13,339 nucleotides of DNA from an uncultured Clostridia bacterium (GTDB lineage Bacteria; Bacillota; Clostridia; TANB77; CAG-508): NCBI GenBank assembly GCA_934129745.1, contig CAKOWZ010000030.1, positions 1 through 13,339 of the forward strand, read 5' to 3'. Shown piece by piece: positions 6,565 to 13,339 of this stretch (positions within the stretch are counted from its first letter, which is position 1; every line of letters starts with the position of its first letter). The position numbers and the translations under genes are program-made. The notes under the pieces are model-generated. The model was not told where the DNA came from, did not search any database, and saw only the letters and a program-made list of their open reading frames with translations.

Positions 6565-6593
6565 TTGACATCATTAACCTAATAAAGTACAAT
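6565..6593 (+). promoter_or_regulatory. Consensus sigma-A promoter of the S66 peptidase gene
   Basis: Perfect TTGACA (6565-6570), a 17-nt spacer and TACAAT (6588-6593), followed by AAGGAGG (6607-6613), 8 nt before the ATG at 6622. The transcript leader would be only about 22 nt, leaving no room for a leader riboswitch. Confidence 0.8.
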
Positions 6594-6621
6594 TAATCAA
6601 ATTCACAAGGAGGTAATTGTA

Positions 6622-7686
6622 ATGATTTATCCAAATTTTCTAAAAAAAGGTGATTGTATTGGAGTTCCAGCTCCTTCAAGTGGAGCTTATGATGAATTAC
6701 GTATAAAAAAATTTGCAAATTCAAAATTAAAATTAAATAAAATGGGATATGATGTTGTTTTATCAAAAAACATAAATAATTCAAATATGTGTAGAAGTTC
6801 ATCTGCCAAAGAAAGAGCAAATGAATTAAATGAAATGTTTGAAAATTCTAATATTGATATGATAATATGTGCTGCTGGTGGTGAATTTTTGGTTGAAATT
6901 CTACCATATGTTAACTTTGAAAAAATTGCTAAAAATCCCAAATTTGTTCAAGGTTTTTCAGACCCAACTGGAATATTATTTCCATTAACCACAAAATATG
7001 ATATTGCAACTATATATGGAAATAATTTTGGTGAATATGGAATTGAAAATTATGATAGAAATGTTATTGAGAATTTAAACATTTTGCGTGGAAATTTAAT
7101 AAAGCAAAAAAATTATGATATGTATGAAAATGAAGGATTTAAAGGTGATAATTTAACTGGACTTGAAGGTTATAATTATACTGATAAAGTTGAATGGAAA
7201 ATTCTAAACAAAATTTCTAATATATCTAATAATTCTTTTACAAATAACTGTGTTAATACTAAAATACAGTTTACAGGTAGAATTATCGGAGGTTGTCTTG
7301 ATCTTATTTCAGAATTAGTTGGAACTAAATATGATGGTACAAAACAATTTATTGAAAAATATAAATCAGATGGCATAATCTGGTATTTTGATAATTGTGA
7401 ATTATCAATGGAAGAATTAATTCGAACATTGTGGAAATTAAATGAATTTGGTTATTTTGAACATACTAGAGGTATTATATTTGGTAGAAATGGAGCTCAA
7501 TTATCATGTTTAGGATATACAATGGAACAAGCTTTAAATGACAGTGTTATTGGTAATTTAAATATTCCTATAATATATGACTCAGATATTTCTCATAAAG
7601 GTCCTTGTATGACTATTATTAATGGTTCTATTGCTACTATTGAATATAAAAATGGAAATGGATATATTTCATTTGAATGTAAATAA
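6622..7686 (+). CDS. S66-family peptidase (LD-carboxypeptidase / MccF-like)
   Basis: A 354-residue protein of peptidase family S66. Its members either trim the terminal D-Ala from murein tetrapeptides (LdcA) or cleave peptide-nucleotide antibiotics such as microcin C (MccF). Features seen: an N-terminal opening typical of the family (KKGDCIGVPAPSSG, 8-21); an AAGGEFL loop (84-90); the nucleophile motif GFSDPT with Ser113; and the late histidine in SHKGPCMT (His325). There is no signal peptide, so it should be cytoplasmic, in line with peptidoglycan recycling. One oddity stands out. The segment that normally carries the catalytic Glu reads WYFDNCELS (254-262), so Asp257 sits where I expect Glu from memory of related sequences. 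It is the only plus-strand gene here, and its strong promoter and terminator make it a single-gene unit. Antibiotic self-immunity is the alternative role. Confidence 0.88.
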   Translation: MIYPNFLKKGDCIGVPAPSSGAYDELRIKKFANSKLKLNKMGYDVVLSKNINNSNMCRSSSAKERANELNEMFENSNIDMIICAAGGEFLVEILPYVNFEKIAKNPKFVQGFSDPTGILFPLTTKYDIATIYGNNFGEYGIENYDRNVIENLNILRGNLIKQKNYDMYENEGFKGDNLTGLEGYNYTDKVEWKILNKISNISNNSFTNNCVNTKIQFTGRIIGGCLDLISELVGTKYDGTKQFIEKYKSDGIIWYFDNCELSMEELIRTLWKLNEFGYFEHTRGIIFGRNGAQLSCLGYTMEQALNDSVIGNLNIPIIYDSDISHKGPCMTIINGSIATIEYKNGNGYISFECK

Positions 7687-7736
7687 GATTAATTAAAATT
7701 TAAAACTTTTGAATAGAAGTTAAAAAAATTAAGAGT

Positions 7737-7781
7737 TAAATTTTGGGCGAAAAAATTCGATTTTTTTCCGCCCCAAATTTA
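7737..7781. terminator. Bidirectional rho-independent terminator between convergent genes
   Basis: The arms TAAATTTTGGGCG-AAAAAA and TTTTTTT-CCGCCCCAAATTTA (about 20 bp, one wobble or mismatch and one bulge) flank a TTCGA loop. The A/T tracts and AAATTT flanks give T-rich sequence on both strands. It lies 50 nt after the S66 gene stop and 84 nt before the end of the opposing gene at 7865. Confidence 0.85.
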
Positions 7782-7808
7782 AAATTTCACTTTGTATTCT
7801 ATTTCAAT

Positions 7809-7844
7809 CAATATTTTTAGCAATATTTACGCCAATATTTTTAC
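7809..7844. repeat. 12-bp tandem repeat, three copies
   Basis: CAATATTT recurs at 7809, 7821 and 7833, with a variable 4-nt tail each time, giving a 12-bp period. It is non-coding on either strand and lies between the bidirectional terminator and the gene ending at 7865. It could be slippage in AT-rich DNA or a small protein-binding array. Confidence 0.5.
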
Positions 7845-7864
7845 TATGATTTTCATGCAAAATT

Positions 7865-8299
7865 CTATAAATATTTTTTCAAAGTTTCAACACTATCTTC
7901 TTGCATAACAACAAAATCATTTAAAATATTTTCAACATCATTTTCAATATTGTTATTTTGATTTAATAAACGTCTACCTTCAATTATTCCCATATTTGTA
8001 CCTTGCATTAATAATTCAGATAATTTTGATGTTGTATCATCTGTCATTGTTTTCATTTGAATTCCATACCATGTCATCATTTTATTCATAGCATTTGTTT
8101 CATGTGGCTGTTTTGAACTATAATTTGAATATAGTTTATTAACACGATCTGAAATTTTTTGATATTTATTATATTCTACATTTAAAACTTGCTTAAAATC
8201 TCCATCTTTTACTTTTTCTGAAACATATGAAATTGCGTTCATTCCCATTGTAGCACCTTTATTTACTTCATCTAAAATATTTAAATTTTGATTTTCCAT
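7865..8299 (-). CDS. Small helical protein of unknown function, possibly ferritin-like fold
   Basis: 144 residues with no signal peptide and no membrane helix. The start at 8297-8299 has a GGAGG site. The sequence predicts about four amphipathic helices: 5-32 (LDEVNKGATMGMNAISYVSEKV), 35-62, 75-105 and 118-143. Methionines recur in helices 1 and 3, and an MQGTNMGIIEGRRL segment lies near 98-111. The layout recalls small clostridial proteins with ferritin-like four-helix bundles (PA2169/DUF2383-like). I do not see a clear set of paired Glu/His metal ligands, so function is left open. It follows the Bce permease gene on the same strand with about 115 nt between. A TATAAT at 8354-8359 lacks a matching -35 box, so it may be read through from bceB or use its own promoter. 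An inverted repeat sits just before its ribosome site. Confidence 0.85.
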   Translation of the reverse strand: MENQNLNILDEVNKGATMGMNAISYVSEKVKDGDFKQVLNVEYNKYQKISDRVNKLYSNYSSKQPHETNAMNKMMTWYGIQMKTMTDDTTSKLSELLMQGTNMGIIEGRRLLNQNNNIENDVENILNDFVVMQEDSVETLKKYL

Positions 8300-8311
8300 T
8301 TTTTAAACCTC

Positions 8312-8337
8312 CATACTTTTATTTTATATAAAGTATG
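8312..8337. promoter_or_regulatory. Inverted repeat in the leader of the 144-residue gene
   Basis: CATACTTT (8312-8319) and AAAGTATG (8330-8337) are perfect 8-bp arms around a 10-nt AT-only loop. In the minus-strand RNA the 3' arm ends at the base next to the GGAGG, so the hairpin or a bound protein could affect translation. It may also be a transcription operator or mere AT symmetry. Confidence 0.4.
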
Positions 8338-8415
8338 AACTTGTTTAAAAATTATTATACATTATTATTTTACTTCAAATTTATAATTAATTATTTTAAT
8401 AAAATAAGATTTTAC

Positions 8416-10461
8416 TTATCTATTTTCCTTAATAATATTTTTGCTACACAAATATGTAATTAAAAAATAACCACCATATATTAATATTATAAATATTGCA
8501 GTTATAATAATTGATTGCAAATTAAAGCTAACACCAGCTGTTTTTAAAATACTATTACAAAACATTATTCCAAATACTGAATGAATAATTGCAAGTATAA
8601 GTGGAAACATAAAAAATATTCCAATTTGTCTAAATAATGCTTTATTTAATTCATTTTCATCAACACCAATTCTTCTTAGCATATTAAATTTTTCTACATT
8701 ATCACTAGACTCTGACAATTCTTTAAGAGCAAGTATTGCTGCACAAGATATTAAAAATATTATACCTAAATATAATCCTAAAAAAGTTACAATAGCACCT
8801 AATCCAACTGAAGCATCTTTAATATCTTGTTTTGTATTTATAGTTATACTATAATCATAAAAATCTTCACTTTTCATTATATTATTAAGAATATTTTCAA
8901 TATTTTCTTTATTACCATTATAATCAGCAATAATAAATATCATTTCTTTTTTGTCTTCTGTTAAAGCATTATCAGGTAAAACTATAAATCCTCCTTCTGA
9001 TTCATTACTTGTCATTTCTAAAAAACCATGAATTGCTTTTTGATATTTTGGGTAATAATCTTTATCATTTACTGTAATTTTGGTATTTCTCTTTAGTCCT
9101 TCATTTTCTATATTAAGCATATTTTGATAATTTCCTACTATAACATATTCATTATTTTCTAAGTTTACTTTTTCTAAATTAAAACTATCAGCAACATTAT
9201 TATAATCACTATTTTTTATCATTTTTATTTCTTTATTATATCCTAAAAAATTATATTCACTTTTTATAATATTATAATAATCACCAAGTATGGTTTTCAA
9301 AGTAATTTCACTATCTTTGTATGTTGAAAATTCTGTAATATTTTTTAAGTTTTTTTGATAGTCAAATCCTAATTTTGTAAGTGCTTCCTCAAAACTTAAT
9401 TTATTGTTTTGCATTTGTAAATCTGAATATCCCCATTCTTCTTGATCAATATTTACTATTTTTGATATCTGGATATCTCTAGGTGCATATGTATTTAAAT
9501 TCTTGTTTAGAGAATTTTTCATTGATAATGAGCTAGAAAGCACACAAATAGTTATAAATAACATTAAACATATTATTGTCATAGAAAATACCATTGTATT
9601 TATTTTACTGCTTATTTGTCTTATAATAAAACTATTTAATTTTTTGTAATAAAATTTTTTATTTTTTCTTACTATTTTTAATACTAATCCTGATAAAGAC
9701 CAAAATATAAAAAATGTTGATATTCCTCCTAAAGCAACTGGAAATAATACATCAAATGTGTCATTCATTTTATCAATTCCATAGATAACACAATGATATG
9801 CATATCCTAAAACAATTGCTGAAATAATAAAAATTATAATACAAACCCATTGATTTTTAAGTTTTATTTTTTCTGATTTTTTATTTGAATATATTAAATC
9901 AATAAGTTTACATTTACTTATGTTTATTGTATTAAAAATCATTACAATTAAATACATAATTCCAAAATAGATTAAAGTTTTAGTAAAAGCACTTTTAGAA
10001 AATATAAAAGTGAATTTTGTTAAATTAGCTTCAAACATATTAGCTACAATTATACTCATTAATTGAGAAAGAACAAATCCTGTTAAAAGTCCAATTGTTA
10101 AAGAAATAATTCCGATAAATAGTGTTTCAAAAAACAATATTAAAGAAATCTTTCTCTTACTCATGCCTAATGTTAAATATATTGCAAATTCTTTATTCCT
10201 TCTTTTCATTAAAAATCTACTAGCATAAATTATTAAAAATGCTAAAATAAAAGATACAAACACACTTACACCTGAAAGTAAACTTACCAAAAGTTTAAGA
10301 ATTTCATGTGTAGAAGATGATACATTCATCATTGCAGTTTGACTATCTATTGCATTAAATACATAAAATATTGCAACACCAAGTATAAGAGTAAAAAAAT
10401 AGATGGCATAATCTTTTATACTCTTACCAATGTTTTTTAATGATAATTTAAAGAGCATCAT
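8416..10461 (-). CDS. bceB: BceB-type ABC transporter permease (FtsX family, peptide antibiotic resistance)
   Basis: A 681-residue membrane protein with about ten helices. Helices at about 18-38 and 55-82 precede the FtsX-type loop KRRNKEFAIYLTLGMSKRKI (87-106). More follow at 107-140, 161-180, 205-225, 237-262 and 286-310. A large extracellular domain spans about 313-553, and three C-terminal helices lie at about 554-578, 612-636 and 648-672. One big loop between helices seven and eight is the hallmark of BceB-type permeases, which bind lipid II cycle intermediates or the peptide (bacitracin, lantibiotics, mersacidin-like) and also act as the sensor for the kinase. The start overlaps the end of the ATPase gene by 14 bp (10448-10461), so translation is likely coupled. 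ATG codons at 10461 and 10458 are both possible. The drug cannot be inferred from sequence, and the symbol is family level. No clear terminator follows. Confidence 0.95.
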   Translation of the reverse strand: MMLFKLSLKNIGKSIKDYAIYFFTLILGVAIFYVFNAIDSQTAMMNVSSSTHEILKLLVSLLSGVSVFVSFILAFLIIYASRFLMKRRNKEFAIYLTLGMSKRKISLILFFETLFIGIISLTIGLLTGFVLSQLMSIIVANMFEANLTKFTFIFSKSAFTKTLIYFGIMYLIVMIFNTINISKCKLIDLIYSNKKSEKIKLKNQWVCIIIFIISAIVLGYAYHCVIYGIDKMNDTFDVLFPVALGGISTFFIFWSLSGLVLKIVRKNKKFYYKKLNSFIIRQISSKINTMVFSMTIICLMLFITICVLSSSLSMKNSLNKNLNTYAPRDIQISKIVNIDQEEWGYSDLQMQNNKLSFEEALTKLGFDYQKNLKNITEFSTYKDSEITLKTILGDYYNIIKSEYNFLGYNKEIKMIKNSDYNNVADSFNLEKVNLENNEYVIVGNYQNMLNIENEGLKRNTKITVNDKDYYPKYQKAIHGFLEMTSNESEGGFIVLPDNALTEDKKEMIFIIADYNGNKENIENILNNIMKSEDFYDYSITINTKQDIKDASVGLGAIVTFLGLYLGIIFLISCAAILALKELSESSDNVEKFNMLRRIGVDENELNKALFRQIGIFFMFPLILAIIHSVFGIMFCNSILKTAGVSFNLQSIIITAIFIILIYGGYFLITYLCSKNIIKENR

Positions 10462-11215
10462 TTAAATCACCACCAAGAAGTGTTACAACATCAATAATTT
10501 TATCAAAAAATTCTTTTCTAGTATCTGTACCTTTATGTATTTCATTAAAAATTTTACCATCTTTGATAAATATAACTCTTGTTGCATAACTTGCTGTAAA
10601 AGCATCATGTGTAACCATTAGAATAGTTGCACATATAGTTTTATTCAAATATTCGAATTGCTCTAATAACATTTTTGATGATTTCGAATCTAAAGCACCT
10701 GTTGGTTCATCTGCAAGTACTAATTTTGGATTAGTTATAATTGCTCTTGCTGAAGCTACTCTTTGTTTTTGCCCACCACTCATTTGGTATGGATATTTTT
10801 CCAAAATATTAACAATATCTAATTCTTTTGCTACCTTTTTTATTTTTTCATCTATTTCTTTAGACTTCACATTTTGAATAGAAAGTGCTAATGCAATATT
10901 TTCATAAGCAGTTAAAGTATCAAGTAAATTAAAATCTTGAAAAATAAATCCTAATTCTTCTCTTCTAAATTTATTTAAACTGTTTCCTTTTAATTTAGTA
11001 ATATCATTACCTGAAACATAAATATGTCCTGAAGTAACTTTATCAATAGTAGAAATACAATTTAAAAGTGTTGTTTTCCCAGATCCACTTGCTCCCATTA
11101 TAGCAACAAATTCACCTTTATTAACATCAAATGATATATTATCAATTGCTTTTGTAAGGCTTGATTTATTACCATAATATTTTTCAATGTTATCAATTTT
11201 TAAAATATTTTCCAT
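10448..11215 (-). CDS. bceA: BceA-type ABC transporter ATPase
   Basis: This cytoplasmic nucleotide-binding subunit powers the Bce-type exporter or target-protection pump. I place the start at ATG 11213-11215 (255 residues). The AGAGGAG site then lies 8 nt upstream, whereas the ATG two codons earlier (11221) would be only 2-3 nt from it. In numbering from 11221, the ATPase motifs are all intact: Walker A GASGSGKT (43-50), Q-loop Gln95 in FIFQDFN, signature MSGGQKQR (147-154), Walker B LVLADEP (167-173) and the switch histidine in VTHD (His205). It belongs to the MacB/LolD-like group that pairs with FtsX-type permeases, and its partner gene overlaps its stop by 14 bp. A BceR-type operator and candidate promoter lie in the 97-103 nt gap before it, so it can be induced separately from the regulator genes upstream. 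Confidence 0.96.
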   Translation of the reverse strand: MENILKIDNIEKYYGNKSSLTKAIDNISFDVNKGEFVAIMGASGSGKTTLLNCISTIDKVTSGHIYVSGNDITKLKGNSLNKFRREELGFIFQDFNLLDTLTAYENIALALSIQNVKSKEIDEKIKKVAKELDIVNILEKYPYQMSGGQKQRVASARAIITNPKLVLADEPTGALDSKSSKMLLEQFEYLNKTICATILMVTHDAFTASYATRVIFIKDGKIFNEIHKGTDTRKEFFDKIIDVVTLLGGDLNDAL

Positions 11216-11243
11216 ATTCATTTCTCCTCTCTATCTATATTCT

Positions 11244-11305
11244 AATATAAAGAAAGAGGTTAGTCGTTATTCTAATATTACAGAATATTACAATTTTGTA
11301 ATATT
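11244..11305 (-). promoter_or_regulatory. BceR-type operator and candidate inducible promoter of bceAB
   Basis: The palindrome at 11284-11305 contains TTACA-ATTT-TGTAA (11288-11301). This exactly fits the TNACA-N4-TGTAA inverted repeat known for BceR-type regulators. A third half-site copy, AATATTACA at 11274-11282, repeats the left half 10 bp away in direct orientation. On the minus strand a TATATT (11244-11249) downstream could be the -10 box. The -35 position lacks a good hexamer, as expected for an activator-dependent promoter. The operator centre would lie about 57 bp before the start of transcription. The position, between kinase and ATPase genes, is the usual one for this system. Confidence 0.75.
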
Positions 11306-11318
11306 TAATATATAAAAA

Positions 11319-12341
11319 CTAATCTTTAATTTTGTAAAAGTCATTTTTGAAAAATACAATTGTAATATTTGTATATTCTTGTATTTTTGATTCAATTATT
11401 ATTTTATGACCTAATTTATTACATAATTTTTTTGCAATATACAATCCCATACCAGTAGATTTTGCTCTTGTTCTTCCATTTTCTCCTGTAAATGATTTAT
11501 CAAATACTCTTGATATGTCACTTTCAGGAATTCCAACACCATTATCATAAATATTTAAATATATTTTATCTTTTTCTTCCTTTGAAATTATTTTTATATA
11601 TGATTCTGTTGTATCATTTTTCTTATATTTAATACTATTATTTATAACTTGATTTAAAATAAATTCTAACCATTTAGAATCTGTTAAAACTTTTTCATTA
11701 TGAATATCAACTTCAAGTCTAACATTATTTTCTAATAAATCATCTTTATTTTTTAAAGCTACATTTTTTATTATTTCTTGTAATTTTTTTTCTTTAATAA
11801 TATAATCTTTTTCAACATTTTCACTTCTTACATAATATAAAATCTGGTCTATATAATTATCTAATTTTCTAATTTGTTCTATATATCTTTTATCAATTTT
11901 ATCTGGGTTATTATGGGTTAATAATGTTAAACTAGCTATTGGTATTTTTACTTCATGTATCCACATTTCTACATATTCTTTAAAATCAGTAATACTTAAA
12001 TTATATTGATTAACATTTTCTATCATTGATTTATTTATATCATAAAGAGTTTCATAAAAAATCTCTCCATCATAAAAATTAGGTTTATTTATCATTTCTA
12101 ATATTAAATATTTTTTATCTAATGAATCTAAAATATTTAATAATTTATTATAAAATTTATTTTTTCTGAAATAATCATAAAACACATTAAATAATATAAT
12201 TAATACACATATCAATGATAATGCAATTTTGAAACTATTTTCTAATTTGAAAGCATTTATCATAAAAATAAAAATGATAAATCCAATAATTGATATTATA
12301 ATTTGTGGAATTTTATCTAATAAATATTTTTTTAAACTCAT
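11319..12341 (-). CDS. bceS: BceS-type intramembrane-sensing histidine kinase
   Basis: A 340-residue kinase that passes the signal from the transporter to the response regulator by phosphotransfer. Two membrane helices at about 11-30 and 38-55 are joined by only a few residues. It therefore has no extracellular sensor domain, the defining trait of intramembrane-sensing kinases that depend on a BceAB-type transporter for detection. The dimerisation helix carries the phospho-acceptor in WIHEVKIP (127-134, His129). The ATPase part shows the N box around VINNSIKYK (232-240), the G1 box DNGVGIP (266-272), the F box RVFDKSFTG (278-286) and the G2 box STGMGL (295-300). The start overlaps the regulator's TGA as ATGA (12338-12341), a sign of coupled translation. 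Its end is followed by the operator region of bceAB with no terminator. The symbol is family level. Confidence 0.95.
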   Translation of the reverse strand: MSLKKYLLDKIPQIIISIIGFIIFIFMINAFKLENSFKIALSLICVLIILFNVFYDYFRKNKFYNKLLNILDSLDKKYLILEMINKPNFYDGEIFYETLYDINKSMIENVNQYNLSITDFKEYVEMWIHEVKIPIASLTLLTHNNPDKIDKRYIEQIRKLDNYIDQILYYVRSENVEKDYIIKEKKLQEIIKNVALKNKDDLLENNVRLEVDIHNEKVLTDSKWLEFILNQVINNSIKYKKNDTTESYIKIISKEEKDKIYLNIYDNGVGIPESDISRVFDKSFTGENGRTRAKSTGMGLYIAKKLCNKLGHKIIIESKIQEYTNITIVFFKNDFYKIKD

Positions 12342-13000
12342 AATAATTTGTATCCTTGTCCTTTTCTAGTTTCTATTTTATTTTCTATTCCAAATTCTTG
12401 TAACTTATTTCTTAATCTACTAATATTTACTGTTAAAGCATTATCATTTATAAATTCATTATTATTCCACAAATCTGTCATTAAATCATCACGTGTTACA
12501 ATTTTACCACGGTTAATTAAAAGATATGTAAATATTATCATTTCATTTTTTGTTAATTCTAATATTTTATCATTTTGCTTTAAAATTCCTTTTTGTGGAC
12601 TAACTATAATATCATCATAAAATAGACTATCTCTATTATTTTCCATACGTTTAAATATATTTTGAATTCTTAATAACAGAATTGTAGGGTTATATGGTTT
12701 TGTAATATAATCATCAGCACCATATGAAATAGATAATACTTCATCTACTTCTCCTTGTCTGCTTGTTACCATAATAATAGGAATATTGGATTGTTTTCTT
12801 ATTTGTTTTAGCAAAATTTCACCATTTATATTTGGTAAATTTATATCTAATAAAATTAAATCTGGTTTTGAATTTATAATCTCTTCTTTTGTGTTATTAA
12901 AATCTTCTAATACTGATACTTTATAATCAGAATTTTCTAATAATGATTTTAATTCATCCCTTATTATCTTTTCATCTTCTACTATTAATATTTTTTTCAT
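12338..13000 (-). CDS. bceR: BceR-type OmpR-family response regulator
   Basis: A 220-residue cytoplasmic regulator. When phosphorylated it is expected to activate bceAB through the operator near 11295. Receiver residues 1-115: acidic pair E8-D9, phospho-acceptor Asp52 in LLDINLP, Thr79 in MVTSRQ, Lys101 in TKPY. The OmpR-type winged helix spans about 128-220, with the ELTKNEMIIFTYL recognition region and a GQGYKL end. I choose ATG 12998-13000 because MKKILIVEDE is where these proteins begin. The frame is open further upstream to 13231, but that stretch runs through the promoter at 13044-13072 and the tRNA terminator and is not protein-like. An ATG at 13018 (MGLLNS) is possible, since the ribosome site is weak for both. 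The gene overlaps the kinase by 4 bp and heads the operon. Confidence 0.93.
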   Translation of the reverse strand: MKKILIVEDEKIIRDELKSLLENSDYKVSVLEDFNNTKEEIINSKPDLILLDINLPNINGEILLKQIRKQSNIPIIMVTSRQGEVDEVLSISYGADDYITKPYNPTILLLRIQNIFKRMENNRDSLFYDDIIVSPQKGILKQNDKILELTKNEMIIFTYLLINRGKIVTRDDLMTDLWNNNEFINDNALTVNISRLRNKLQEFGIENKIETRKGQGYKLL

Positions 13001-13043
13001 ACTATTTAATAATCCCATCTTTTTATTTTTTACGAACATTTGT

Positions 13044-13072
13044 ATTGTATCATGTTTTAGGTTTTTATTCAA
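13044..13072 (-). promoter_or_regulatory. Extended -10 sigma-A promoter of the bceRS operon
   Basis: On the minus strand TTGAAT (13067-13072), a 17-nt spacer ending in TGA, then TACAAT (13044-13049), giving TGATACAAT, an extended -10. Transcription should start near 13037, about 35 nt before the chosen ATG. No BceR-type inverted repeat is visible here, so the regulator genes look constitutively expressed. Confidence 0.75.
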
Positions 13073-13159
13073 GTATTTTGCGGAAAAAATATGAAAAAAC
13101 ATTTTGTGAAAATAATTTAGAACAAGTGATTTATAACAAAAATTTGAATGTTTCTTTAT

Positions 13160-13187
13160 AAAAAAAATAAGCCGATTAAATCGACTT
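13160..13187 (-). terminator. Rho-independent terminator after tRNA-Phe
   Basis: AAGTCGATT (13179-13187) pairs with AATCGGCTT (13169-13177) on the minus strand, with one wobble. Seven to eight T follow (about 13160-13167). It lies about 75 nt past the tRNA 3' end and isolates the tRNA transcript from the bceRS promoter. Confidence 0.85.
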
Positions 13188-13262
13188 TTTAATGATATTC
13201 TTTTTGGATTTCCAAAACTCACATATAGCAATGCTTTTTACGAGTTCGAGTAAATCAACCTT

Positions 13263-13338
13263 TGGTGGCTCGAAGTGGAATCGAACCACTGACACGGGGA
13301 TTTTCAGTCCCCTGCTCTACCAACTGAGCTATCGAGCC
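13263..13338 (-). tRNA. tRNA-Phe (anticodon GAA)
   Basis: The minus strand folds as a complete 76-nt cloverleaf. Acceptor GGCTCGA pairs with TCGAGCC; discriminator A is followed by an encoded CCA (13263-13265). The D stem is GCTC/GAGC with an AGTTGGTA loop. The anticodon stem GGGGA/TCCCC holds the loop CTGAAAA with anticodon GAA. The T arm is AGTGG-TTCGATT-CCACT. All stems are perfectly paired. The gene starts one base inside the right window edge, so any upstream tRNA or promoter is not visible. Confidence 0.97.
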
Positions 13339-13339
13339 A

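Noticed and set aside
8386..8410. Possible terminator after bceB (TTATTTTA/TAAAATAA symmetry)
   Set aside because: The stem is only A/T, short and without a proper loop or T run, so it is not a convincing terminator.
13263..13338. tRNA-Phe as an integration site for a genomic island carrying the Bce genes
   Set aside because: I looked for a second copy of the tRNA 3' end on the Bce side and saw none in the window, and there is no integrase gene. The Bce genes match the compositional background.

Overview
The window is AT-rich DNA from a Gram-positive bacterium of the phylum Bacillota, most likely Clostridia. The reasons are strong AAGGAGG ribosome binding sites, a T-box leader, a BceRS-BceAB antimicrobial peptide module, sigma-A type promoters with 17-nt spacers, and AT-biased codons. 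I cannot name a genus. Eleven protein genes, one tRNA and a T-box riboswitch are supported. All protein genes except one lie on the minus strand.

Layout, left to right. 1-1800: a two-gene minus-strand operon that starts in the window and runs out of its left edge. Its first gene encodes a small exported or membrane protein with a pilin-like layout. The second encodes a protein with a probable degenerate receiver domain and a long charged coiled coil built from nearly identical 51-bp repeats. 1975-4070: a GH13 alpha-glucan hydrolase with its own promoter and terminator, richer in GC than its neighbours. 4085-4173: a near-perfect giant palindrome (43-bp arms, 3-nt loop) wedged three bases after the tyrS stop codon. 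4177-6444: promoter, T-box, trmL, then tyrS, all minus strand. 6565-7781: the only plus-strand gene, an S66 (LdcA/MccF-like) carboxypeptidase, with a consensus promoter and a bidirectional terminator. 7865-8299: a small helical protein of unknown function. 8416-13072: response regulator, histidine kinase, ABC ATPase and ABC permease of the Bce type, with an operator before the transporter genes. 13160-13338: tRNA-Phe and its terminator.

How the parts work together. In the Bce module the permease and ATPase are expected to detect a peptide antibiotic at the membrane and signal through the kinase, which lacks an extracellular sensor. The phosphorylated regulator would then act at the inverted repeat in front of the ATPase gene. 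That repeat matches the TNACA-N4-TGTAA form known for BceR-type regulators. The T-box couples trmL, and probably tyrS, to uncharged tRNA. The left-edge gene pair is the least explained part of the window and the best candidate for something undescribed. Its other members lie outside the window.
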